Source: JASUTC01 sp035447925
GTDB taxonomy: Bacteria; Thermotogota; Thermotogae; MWEM01
DNA: 22,267 nt
Direction of reading: 5' to 3'
Assembly: GCA_035447925.1 (NCBI GenBank)
Contig: DAOTHY010000033.1
Coordinates: 1-22,267, forward strand
A program made the position numbers and the translations under genes. Below, one piece after another: positions 8,601-15,828 of this stretch. Numbering within the stretch: position 1 is the first letter of the stretch; every line of letters begins with the position of its first letter. The notes under the pieces were generated by a model. It worked only from the letters and a program-made list of their open reading frames with translations, searched no databases and was not told the origin of the DNA.

Positions 8601-9954
8601 GCTGCCTACTCAGATCCCCTATCGTTTGGGTGATCGGGGTTTGGCTTGGAGCAATGCTCAGGATTTCGCCTTTGGTCAGTATGAGATCAATCAGATCGGA
8701 AAAGAAGCCGTAACAGACGAGATTAATCGTATTGTGAGTAGCATCGATTGCACAAACAGACTAAATGCCTATAAAAACAAGATTATCCAAAAATCCACTG
8801 AGGGAGAATTGAGTATTTCTTTCTTTGATATTTCAACCCCTTTGAACGATGAACATCCAGGCCCCTTTTTACATGTTTTTAAGGACTCCGAGGCAAGGGG
8901 TAAAGATAAGCAGTTTAACCAGATGGCAAAATCTATTGATATTCTTGGGCCAGATGCCATGAAGAATTTTGGAGATGGTTTGACTTTGACAGATTATATC
9001 TGTACCCGTAAAACGGATCATCTGCAGGGTGTGATCCCTTATCCCATCGCCGTTCGTTCACGAAATAATCTCATGGAAAAGAAGCTGTCTGTAGCCAGTG
9101 CCGGTTATTTCACAAGAAAACTGGTGTCTTTTCTGTATCCGTATGCTGTTAAGGCTGAAGATTGTGGAACAGATCGTCTATTGGAGTTTACCAGGGAGCA
9201 ATTTGATCAGTTGCATAAAGAATCTGATGGGAAATTCTCACTGAAACGTCTGATTTTAGGCCGGTTTATCAAGCGAAACGGGAAATTGGTTTTGGTGGAT
9301 GAATCCATTTTGCAAGATATCGAGAAAGAAGACTGGCACAGCATTGAAATGCGTAGTCCGGTTACCTGTAATTGTCATGGGGGAGTGTGTTCTAAATGTT
9401 ATGGGGCTGATATTTCCAAACCGGTAATCTGCAAAGAGGCTTTACCTGGTATTGGTGATTTTGTGGGTCTGAGTTCAGGCCATTCTTTGGGTGAATTCGG
9501 AACCCAGTTGTCCATGAAGACATTTCAAACAGGACAATCTTTTACTCCGGATGCGCTTTCACGGTTGTTTTTCTCACGGTTTCAGTCTAAAGAAAAGGAT
9601 AATAAAAAGATTAAGATAGTCGATTATTATGGCTATCTCATGAAGATTGCCCGTGAAAAAGTTGATAAGAAATCTTTGTTTGATGCCATCGGTACTTTTT
9701 CCATTCATCTTGAGGTTTTATTTGCATATCTTGTCGAAAAGGAAATTTTTTCAGAGGCTGAGATGAAACAGATGTTTAAGCATGTGGATCAGGTGGGGAT
9801 TTTTTCATCTTTGTCTTTTGAATCCTTTGAGGCGATTTTCAAAAAGAACTTTTTAGAGGGTGTTCAAGATACATTAACTACAGACGAATTTTCCCCGTCT
9901 ATCGGGTATATGTTTGCCAATCCTGTGACGAAGAAGGTGTTCCGCAATGGCTAA
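5626..9954 (+). CDS. Compact single-chain DNA-dependent RNA polymerase (beta and beta-prime fused)
   Basis: This ~1442-aa protein joins shortened beta and beta-prime cores in one chain. Beta motifs in order: HLGRIDMLETPESESIGL (~269-285), GLNFED (~383-388), GDKLTGRHGNK (568-578, with both catalytic-centre lysines), RMNLGQLLEVH (614-624) and GGQRIGEMEYW (709-719). Beta-prime motifs: MLGRRIHFSGR (842-852), NRQPSLHR (924-931), ADFDGD (959-964; metal-binding Asp 960, 962, 964), a trigger-loop helix ending SAGYFTRKLV, a zinc site (Cys 1180, 1248, 1255, 1258), GEFGTQLSMKTF (1289-1300), and a C-terminal segment like that of beta-prime. E. coli beta plus beta-prime total about 2750 residues; here most of the beta-prime clamp and N-terminal zinc domain and the lineage insertions are missing. 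I chose TTG at 5626 because GGTGGTG stands 6 nt before it; the frame is open from a TTG at 5611. No alpha or omega gene is nearby. It is first in an operon with the two genes below. Confidence 0.93.
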   Translation: MKEIEVCNQYIKGISTLLHDYLPGVFPADCLSCAAEGLSHTSYSPVKWTLKAFLHDKLFVFNVDDGLEILPHQGIINPFSKELITPLVLIERKSRLIAMKIAKDDTSPKNEIAGEDGQRSVSGSNKVNAMILDDFFVIRGAYLAKALLIASLFMESFFMSENEGKSLSEIAKKPAYVIRDMEEINRVKRSESFLMKLAMTLNHTFRGTEQVPIYIEDDQGVIKKVRSIQCQGFLPLLVKNSLHLESEKRKIVYHSQKVSKGLRLPHFSHLGRIDMLETPESESIGLTLFLARGAVYDPSSLVIQSAEADLIKHHPDQVFSLSSSCVPFLNHSDGPRVSMGGKNLKQAIPVLGAEKPLITTGVEEKAGLDFGVNALVGYMLYDGLNFEDGLVISKSFAQKMAVTRIRDVKSAFLIDFYKREKFSSHVTKGDFKVFHSLIDHDESFRYRVTYKYRFRGVVRDGDPLLMMSVEKSKLIEKGERGGQGAQYSNKWVQEDFSIKENDEVKSYSKRVLVSHRGLYPAVLKDVFFDLKKLEYAQILNINGSLKKTHIESCEVVFKVEEQLPFEIGDKLTGRHGNKATVSKILPDERMPTVVIGGKSCVLDALISPMSVMSRMNLGQLLEVHASVAYGERTFKPFEPVDQQDLLLRLKSKGSDEWGYFRLEDGRRIAAGYQYMVRLDHCVRNKLHVVRHARVSELNAQPLKGRKRFGGQRIGEMEYWTLFSHGALNVIDDFSRTNLLEDDPQMKPLYSSFQEKHVQVLEGLMTMASFGNIEDAKKDFTQSFVVDSRSENDQLQTSLFSSAYKDRLAKEKFDRQFLKFMRKNRKRGFQLLKGKDGYLRKHMLGRRIHFSGRATISPDPDLAIELVYLPVDMGIEWFGHLSGLTGKFTNKQIQNAKQGDYSLRKQMASDLSQFVRFADFLVILNRQPSLHRHSMQAFYPIFWEHYSIGLPTMVCEGFGADFDGDTMACYFPVSQFSSDDDRRQCTHQELLNMLPTQIPYRLGDRGLAWSNAQDFAFGQYEINQIGKEAVTDEINRIVSSIDCTNRLNAYKNKIIQKSTEGELSISFFDISTPLNDEHPGPFLHVFKDSEARGKDKQFNQMAKSIDILGPDAMKNFGDGLTLTDYICTRKTDHLQGVIPYPIAVRSRNNLMEKKLSVASAGYFTRKLVSFLYPYAVKAEDCGTDRLLEFTREQFDQLHKESDGKFSLKRLILGRFIKRNGKLVLVDESILQDIEKEDWHSIEMRSPVTCNCHGGVCSKCYGADISKPVICKEALPGIGDFVGLSSGHSLGEFGTQLSMKTFQTGQSFTPDALSRLFFSRFQSKEKDNKKIKIVDYYGYLMKIAREKVDKKSLFDAIGTFSIHLEVLFAYLVEKEIFSEAEMKQMFKHVDQVGIFSSLSFESFEAIFKKNFLEGVQDTLTTDEFSPSIGYMFANPVTKKVFRNG

Positions 9955-10867
9955 GCAAAGAAGTCAATCTAAAGGTACCGTTCAAAGTGTGTCTAAAAGA
10001 AAGAAGAGAGATAAGGTTTTGGCACGAATCAGCAGCGAGTCGCTTCAAGCTGTTTTAACAAATCCCATTTCAGATTATGAACTGGAAGATTTGAGTGAAC
10101 AAGAAGTTATTGAAGAAGTGGCATTACCCGAGGAAAATGATGAGGAGATCATTACCGAAACTTTCGAGGAGGATTTTAATCCGAATGAAGTTTATGATCC
10201 CTTTGATTTTAACCCCCAGTGTCATACCTCAAGGATCACTCAAGAGAATAACATGATCTTTCTCAAACGACATGGGGACCGGATGCAATTGTTTTTGAAT
10301 GGCAACTTGAGAAGGTCTATTGTGTCTTATCAGAGGCAGTATGAGATGAATAACACAATCGATATGCAAGAGAGACTAAGGTTGTATCATTTATTCATGA
10401 AACCCATATTTACTTTGCGTATGAAATATTTTCTTCAGGAAATACTTGACGGTTTTTTCCCCTTTGAATTGGATGATTTCGATTTTTTGTCTTTATTGCC
10501 AATCTCCACTTCTCTTGAAATTGAGTCCTTTACAGGTGTAAGCAAAGAGACGGTGAGAAAGTATCTGAAAAATCTCTCTTTGCAATTGGAAAACGGTCTT
10601 TTGATATCATTTAATCTGATCACCCCGGAAGGTCTTTTATCCAAAAAGCATTATCATCACTTTCGACGAGTGATTGGGCAAGAGGATCACAAACAGGCTT
10701 TCGAGGAAATGGTAAAAAAAGGAATAGAATATCCACAAAGTGTTTTTCTCAAGAGTTTTCTGTTGTTTGATTTACTTGAAAAATGGGGGCTTTCCCACAA
10801 AGAAGTTGAAAAACTGACGGCAATGAAGGAATTTAAGGTATTAGTCAAAAATCTAAGAAATAAATAA
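9947..10867 (+). CDS. Probable RNA polymerase partner, sigma-54-like (tentative)
   Basis: This 306-aa protein is not recognised by a signature motif. It has a basic start (residues 1-25), a short SLQAVLTNPIS segment, a strongly acidic stretch (about 43-87) ending in YDPFDFNP, a helical middle part (about 105-180) and a helix-turn-helix-like segment (186-207, centred on FTGVSKETVRKYL). The C-terminal helical part has no clear RpoN box. Sigma-54 has a similar order: an N-terminal region with an NPLL-like motif, an acidic region, a core-binding domain with 'F-F-x-x-G', and an HTH with 'H-E-S-T-V-S-R'. The resemblance is loose. Context strengthens it: the gene overlaps the polymerase gene by 8 nt and precedes a sigma-54-type AAA+ activator by 24 nt. 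Alternatives are an acidic delta-like accessory subunit or another promoter-binding factor. The CDS is certain; the role is inference. Confidence 0.45.
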   Translation: MAKQRSQSKGTVQSVSKRKKRDKVLARISSESLQAVLTNPISDYELEDLSEQEVIEEVALPEENDEEIITETFEEDFNPNEVYDPFDFNPQCHTSRITQENNMIFLKRHGDRMQLFLNGNLRRSIVSYQRQYEMNNTIDMQERLRLYHLFMKPIFTLRMKYFLQEILDGFFPFELDDFDFLSLLPISTSLEIESFTGVSKETVRKYLKNLSLQLENGLLISFNLITPEGLLSKKHYHHFRRVIGQEDHKQAFEEMVKKGIEYPQSVFLKSFLLFDLLEKWGLSHKEVEKLTAMKEFKVLVKNLRNK

Positions 10868-10891
10868 GCGTCTGTGAAGGGGTGATCGGTG

Positions 10892-12262
10892 TTGACCAAA
10901 ATAAAAATCAAATTCGATATGAATGATGATAATGCGATGGAGTTGATCCGAGAGATTATTTCTTCACTTCGCTCCACAAAAAAGGAAATGAATCAGATTG
11001 AAATTTTAGAGGTGGATAAGAAAGAAGATGTTCACTTGGTCAATATAGATGAAGTCGGGAAGATTGATGGGCAATCTGATAAAATATATTTTTACAATCA
11101 AAGTTTAAAAACAGACCGGATTCAAAAAATCGGAAATGAGTTTCCGATTCCCCTTGGATTGTTTTGCATAGACAAGTTCAAAAAAATTGGCATTGAATAC
11201 ACAGAGATAGCAAGATTTGAAAAGGTACTCAAGGATGCTTTTCGAAAGCGGTTGTATGATTCTCAGATGGAGAAATCAATCACAAAAGCACTGAATTGGA
11301 AAGTGGAATTAAATCGGGAGTTTATCCATCAGTCAAATTCTCAAGTATCTCTGCTTTCTGATCCCAGTATGCGTGAAGTCATGTTGCACACAAACCGTAT
11401 TGCGGATTCGCTAAAAGAAGAATCAGATAATATGTTGCTGTTACGTAATGACGTCCAAAAAACTCTGGACAATATCACTGGGATAACCGGTTCTGATGAA
11501 GTGAATGATGTTCGTTCCTTTGTAGAATCTCTTTATGAACTCAACTGTGAAACGATCCATAAAAGGCATGTTGATCGAATCCCTTCGATTCTGATTGAAG
11601 GCTCGACCGGTACGGGTAAGACTTTGATTGCAAGATATATCGGGACTAAGCTTTTGTCCGAAAAGTATGAGGAATGTTTTTCAAAAATCTCGTTGGTTAA
11701 TCTCAGCAAGGATACGATTGATATAGACCTGTTTGGCTGTGTGCCCGGTTCGTTTACCGGTTCAAGAATTCAAACGGGGAAAATGATTGCCAACTACGGC
11801 GGGGTTTTGTTTTTAGATGAAATAGGCGATATTCCAATTGAGATTCAGACTAAGCTGCTGACCTATATGGATGATATGAGTGTCCCCATGACGGGCTATG
11901 TTGCTCCCAAACCAATAAAAGTACCAATGATCCTAATCGCTGCAACAAACCGGAATCTTAAGTATGAAGTCATGAGTGGGCATTTTCGTGAAGACCTTTA
12001 TCATCGGTTTACATACAAGATTCATCTACCGGATTTAACGGACAGAAAAGAGGATTTCCGATTCCTGTTGAGCTTTGCCTTGCAGAAAATGAACCGTAAA
12101 TCCAAAATCAAAACTATCAGCATATGCGCCATTGAATACCTTGAAAAACAAGCATTTCCTGGGAATTTCCGGGAATTGGAGTCCAGGTGTTCAAGAGCCA
12201 TTTCACTTGCCGAGATAGCCGGTAGAGATGTTTTGCTTAAAGCTGATTTTGAGGATTATTGA
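10892..12262 (+). CDS. Sigma-54-activator-type AAA+ ATPase without DNA-binding HTH
   Basis: This 456-aa protein is a bacterial enhancer-binding-protein-like AAA+ ATPase. It has Walker A GSTGTGKT (237-244), a GAFTGA-loop variant GSFTGS (286-291) that keeps the key Phe and Thr, Walker B VLFLDEIGD (Asp 309, Glu 310), an arginine-finger segment FREDLYHRF and a sensor II segment FPGNFRELES. In known members the loop contacts sigma-54 and ATP hydrolysis opens the promoter. The N-terminal ~220 residues are an unrecognised, probably regulatory domain; I see no receiver, GAF, PAS or clear CARF pattern. The protein ends soon after the AAA+ lid, so the usual Fis-type HTH is absent. A TTG at 10892 follows GGGGTGAT with 5-nt spacing; a GTG at 10889 is also possible. 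It would act on the upstream sigma-54-like protein and the fused polymerase; action on host sigma-54 is the alternative. Confidence 0.8.
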   Translation: MTKIKIKFDMNDDNAMELIREIISSLRSTKKEMNQIEILEVDKKEDVHLVNIDEVGKIDGQSDKIYFYNQSLKTDRIQKIGNEFPIPLGLFCIDKFKKIGIEYTEIARFEKVLKDAFRKRLYDSQMEKSITKALNWKVELNREFIHQSNSQVSLLSDPSMREVMLHTNRIADSLKEESDNMLLLRNDVQKTLDNITGITGSDEVNDVRSFVESLYELNCETIHKRHVDRIPSILIEGSTGTGKTLIARYIGTKLLSEKYEECFSKISLVNLSKDTIDIDLFGCVPGSFTGSRIQTGKMIANYGGVLFLDEIGDIPIEIQTKLLTYMDDMSVPMTGYVAPKPIKVPMILIAATNRNLKYEVMSGHFREDLYHRFTYKIHLPDLTDRKEDFRFLLSFALQKMNRKSKIKTISICAIEYLEKQAFPGNFRELESRCSRAISLAEIAGRDVLLKADFEDY

Positions 12263-12266
12263 TTGT

Positions 12267-13181
12267 TTATTGCAAAAGAAAAATAAAAATTAACAAAATG
12301 GCACAGTTTCCAAGCATTAAAAAAAGAGTTCCGATGAAACACATTAATGACCATTTTGTTTTTTTGTTTAAATTTTCAAGCTTTCCAGCAAATTGTTTGT
12401 TTGTTTCTGAAGATTTAAAAATAAAAAGATTGTATTTTTCATCAAACCGGTCTTCTAGATGAGAATACTGTTCAATTTTTTCTGCTAACTCTTCAGCCAT
12501 TATTTTGGAGTTAGAGATAATTTCTTTTTGTGTTTTTTGCTGATGGTCTGTTTTTTTAATTTGTTCCGCTATTGAAGAAATAAGCTCTTTGATTTCATTT
12601 GATTTTTGAATACTTTCGTGAAACTGCTTTGAAATTTCAACTAGTGCATTTATTTCTTCTCTTTCATTACAAATGTTATTTTGTAAAGCTTCTAGATCTT
12701 GAGCATATTGATCGGTTTGCTTTTTTATCTCAATGAGTTTGTTTTCGATGAGTAATATTTCTTCTGTATTCAGATTCTCAATGAGATCGATAAAGTCTTT
12801 ACTATTTTTGAAAAACGAATTGATCTCATTCTCATTTTCTTTTATCTCTTTGATGTTGTTTTTTTGAAGAGAAATCATGTCATCAATTTCATCACTCAAT
12901 TCTTGTAAAGATTTCATTTGAATGGTTTTTAATGACTCAACCTTTAGCAATTCTTGGTTGGTTAGGTCTAATTTGCTTTGGATGGATAACTCTACAACTT
13001 CTCTGACTTTTTGATCCCAATGTATTTGAACGGTCTGATCAACTTGATTAGCCATTTGTTCTTGCCAGGTATTGGTGAGTTGATTGATGGAGTCTGAAAT
13101 TGAAAATATCCGCTTATTCATTGATTCAATTTTTGAAATATCTTCATCTAAGGTTTGATAATCATATTCTCTTTTTTTCAT
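12267..13181 (-). CDS. Tail-anchored coiled-coil membrane protein, function unknown
   Basis: This 304-aa protein is almost entirely helical and highly charged, with long heptad-like stretches rich in Glu, Lys, Gln and Ile/Leu from about residue 20 to 270. It ends in one hydrophobic segment of about 26 residues (starting WSLMCFIGTLFLML) with nothing after it, so it should sit in the membrane by its C-terminus with the coiled coil in the cytoplasm. There is no signal peptide and no enzyme motif. The start overlaps the stop of the helicase gene in an ATGA junction and has an AAAGGAG site, so the two are co-translated and probably work together. The 3' end lies 4 bp from that of the AAA+ gene on the other strand. 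It could be a sensor or scaffold that brings the helicase to the membrane; that is inference. Confidence 0.7.
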   Translation of the reverse strand: MKKREYDYQTLDEDISKIESMNKRIFSISDSINQLTNTWQEQMANQVDQTVQIHWDQKVREVVELSIQSKLDLTNQELLKVESLKTIQMKSLQELSDEIDDMISLQKNNIKEIKENENEINSFFKNSKDFIDLIENLNTEEILLIENKLIEIKKQTDQYAQDLEALQNNICNEREEINALVEISKQFHESIQKSNEIKELISSIAEQIKKTDHQQKTQKEIISNSKIMAEELAEKIEQYSHLEDRFDEKYNLFIFKSSETNKQFAGKLENLNKKTKWSLMCFIGTLFLMLGNCAILLIFIFLLQ

Positions 13182-15709
13182 TTGTTGTCTCCTTTAATGA
13201 TTGACAATGCTTCTTCAATTTGTGATACCATTTCGTTTATCTTAATTTCACTTTTTTCGAGATGATGATTAATAGTATTCCTAATAAATCCAATGTGGTC
13301 TAGATTATTATCTCTTGCTAGATTACAGATATATAGATAAGAGTCTTCAGAATTATTCCATTTCTCTCGATACTCAATTAAATCTACTGGGCTTTTCAAA
13401 GTATTGTAGATTCTAAATAAATCAAGTGTATTCAGATCGTTAGAATATTTTTTAATACACCGTTCCACGTACATACGATCAGAGGCATAGTCAAATAATG
13501 CTATCGCTTGTCGAATCTCTAAAATACTTTCGTGATAGAGTCCCATGATCCTTTTAGAAGAATTATTTAAAAGGTGTTTTATTTCGTCATTCATCATGCC
13601 AAGGTGTGTTAATTTTTCGACTAACAGGTAGATGATTTCAAAAAGTTCTTCCATATCTGCTCCGTGATTTGCAAGTAAATTTGTTTTTTCAATTATTTTT
13701 TTTATCTGATATCCATTCCTGTTTTTAAGATTGGCTATATCTCCTATGATGCTTTTTGTCATTTGTTTTTGGTTGATTAAGTTTCTGCCGTTTTCCATCA
13801 AAAGTTTCTTTAAAATGACATCTTCCGGTTTTTGGATAATTATAAGTTCATTACGGTTTTCCAGTCTTTGTTTATTTTGGCCGTATGTTTTTTGATCCAT
13901 AGCTATTAATACACTATATCGTGATCTTGTCAGGGATGTATAAAGGCGATAAACATCAATTGCTCTTTTCTGATCCGGATTTGGGAAAAGGTTGAACAAA
14001 ACCACGCTATCAAATTCTAATCCCTTGATGTCTTCTGGAGAAAAAAAGGAGATTTTCGAAAGGCTTTCTTCTGTCAGGTACTTTTCTAATTGTGGTCTAT
14101 TCTCAGTAGCTATAACAAATTGATAAAAATGACCAAACTCATTTTTATTCTCGTTGATGATTCTATTTATTTTTTTGCATAGCTCTTCTGGTGATACCAC
14201 GACAATAACAGGTAAGTCTCCTGCTTTGGAATAGTTCTTTTTTGAAGCTGGATTCATTGGTTTGCTTGTTTCTGATGATTCAACAAAGTCTTTGTATATG
14301 TCGGTAATGATCTTTTCGGCTAGTTGCGCAATTTGAGGACTATTCCGATAATTATTTAATAACATCCCTTTTTCTATTATCAGTTTCTTTTTGTTAATTT
14401 CTGAGCAAATTTTCCCAAGTTTAAAATCGTTGATGTTTATTTTTTGATTCATATCTGCGAGAAAGACTAGTTTTTTATAGAAATTTCGTGGATTTTGACA
14501 GAAAAAGAAGTCAATGATGTGTTTAATCAGGTATATTGGTAAATCTTGAGTTTCGTCAACAATCATATTGACGTTGTGTTCTTTGATCAGAGCTTCAATT
14601 ACTGATCGATTCTTGTAAATATTCTCAAATAGGTCATAATGGTCAAATAAATCTTTTTTTATCTGAATATAACATTTTTGGAAGTCTAGTTTCTTTAATA
14701 ATTTGTAAAGCGACTCGTTTTCTAAGAGAACCAAATCTTTTGTTGGCATTTTTTGCATCGGTCTTATAAAGTTCACTATTATTGCGTATATTTGATCTAG
14801 GGAATACTCTTTTAACTCTTTATACTTCCAATTTTCAATTTCATTGTTGATAAATTTTCCCATTTTTTTCTTAATTTCATCGGGTTGGAATTTGTTTCTG
14901 TCGTTTCCTAGTAAATTGTAAAAGAAATCATCATGAGTTGCAATAAATAGTTTTGGTTGTTCTGAAAGTTCTTGAAAAACATCAGTCTGTTTTGTGACTT
15001 CGATTATTTTTGAATTTAAATTCAACAAAGTGAAATGAGTTAAGCACCATTTTCTCAATTCCTTTGTTGGAACCAATAGAAAGGTGTTTCTTTGATAAAT
15101 TTCAAGAAACTTTCTTCCTATTTCTACAGCACAAGTTGTCTTACCGCTTCCAGCAGCTCCTTGAAAGATCCATACTTGTCTTTCATCCTTATTTGTTATT
15201 TCAGATATGTGCTCCATTTGTTCTTTGGTTTTCACAGAATAAAACAGATACTTTTCACGAAGAAGGATCTGTAAATCATCAGGGGTTTTTAAATATTGCT
15301 CTTTAATTTCATAAACCTTGGTGTTTTCAATTAAACCCTGATCCGTTGTTTCAGGAATGAAATGAACAGCCTCAACATCTTCGGTGTTGATTAGTTCGTC
15401 AATATTTGTTTTTAAGACTTCATCAGTAAATATCCGATTCATTTTTCTTACACGACTATAGGTATTTTCATCTTTTCTGTCGACCAGCAAAAGATCAAGA
15501 AATTTATCAGAATATTGAAAAAAAACACGATAATCATGTTTACAATGTTTTCTGAATATGGTATGTTTGGTGTTTTTAACCTTCACAATCCCAGAAAAGT
15601 CGTAATCTCGAAGTTGTTTATTGATTTTCAATAATTCTTCGACAATTTCTATATTGTAATTAATTGAAGCATTTCTGGCTTCTTCAGTTATTCTTACAAC
15701 TTCTGCCAT
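13178..15709 (-). CDS. SF1 (UvrD-like) helicase with N-terminal RelE/ParE-like domain
   Basis: This 843-aa protein has the SF1 helicase motifs in order: motif I FQGAAGSGKTT (Walker A at residues 184-191), motif II VDETQD, a LNNYRNSPQI motif, and near the C-terminal side DIKGLEFDSVVLFN and RLYTSLTRSR, as in UvrD/PcrA-type proteins. The first ~95 residues fit a RelE/ParE-type fold (a segment KHDYRVFFQYSDKFLDLLLV followed by DRKDENTYSRV), which is known as an N-terminal addition in some UvrD-like helicases. Whether that domain still cuts mRNA or only binds is not visible. About 220 residues after the helicase core are helical and unassigned. The ATG at 15709 has a very strong site (AAAGGAGG). 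It is followed by the tail-anchored coiled-coil gene with an ATGA overlap. The coding sequence looks more A+T rich than the cas genes. Confidence 0.85.
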   Translation of the reverse strand: MAEVVRITEEARNASINYNIEIVEELLKINKQLRDYDFSGIVKVKNTKHTIFRKHCKHDYRVFFQYSDKFLDLLLVDRKDENTYSRVRKMNRIFTDEVLKTNIDELINTEDVEAVHFIPETTDQGLIENTKVYEIKEQYLKTPDDLQILLREKYLFYSVKTKEQMEHISEITNKDERQVWIFQGAAGSGKTTCAVEIGRKFLEIYQRNTFLLVPTKELRKWCLTHFTLLNLNSKIIEVTKQTDVFQELSEQPKLFIATHDDFFYNLLGNDRNKFQPDEIKKKMGKFINNEIENWKYKELKEYSLDQIYAIIVNFIRPMQKMPTKDLVLLENESLYKLLKKLDFQKCYIQIKKDLFDHYDLFENIYKNRSVIEALIKEHNVNMIVDETQDLPIYLIKHIIDFFFCQNPRNFYKKLVFLADMNQKININDFKLGKICSEINKKKLIIEKGMLLNNYRNSPQIAQLAEKIITDIYKDFVESSETSKPMNPASKKNYSKAGDLPVIVVVSPEELCKKINRIINENKNEFGHFYQFVIATENRPQLEKYLTEESLSKISFFSPEDIKGLEFDSVVLFNLFPNPDQKRAIDVYRLYTSLTRSRYSVLIAMDQKTYGQNKQRLENRNELIIIQKPEDVILKKLLMENGRNLINQKQMTKSIIGDIANLKNRNGYQIKKIIEKTNLLANHGADMEELFEIIYLLVEKLTHLGMMNDEIKHLLNNSSKRIMGLYHESILEIRQAIALFDYASDRMYVERCIKKYSNDLNTLDLFRIYNTLKSPVDLIEYREKWNNSEDSYLYICNLARDNNLDHIGFIRNTINHHLEKSEIKINEMVSQIEEALSIIKGDNK

Positions 15710-15828
15710 CCGATGCCTCCTTTGTCGTTAGATCATTAACAGTGCCGTGTTTTCTTTATCGCTTTTTAGAAGAAAGGATCGTCATTTGAGTCAGATAACT
15801 ATCTCGGTTATCATGTGCTCATCGTTGT

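Noticed and set aside
5626..9954. Polymerase as a remnant or pseudogene of normal rpoB-rpoC
   Set aside because: The frame is open throughout, catalytic residues are intact, and it is tightly coupled with two further genes, so it looks functional.
10892..11550. CARF domain at the N-terminus of the AAA+ protein, as in RtcR
   Set aside because: No opening glycine-rich strand and no N-x-TGG-x-K-like motif is visible. The domain remains unassigned.
12259..12462. Plus-strand 67-codon frame after the AAA+ gene
   Set aside because: It lies opposite the coiled-coil gene, has no good ribosome binding site and its composition is explained by the opposite strand.
15794..15812. Short palindrome GATAAC-N7-GTTATC between the CARF-HEPN and helicase genes
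   Set aside because: Six-bp arms in A+T-rich DNA are expected by chance, and no promoter was recognised beside it.
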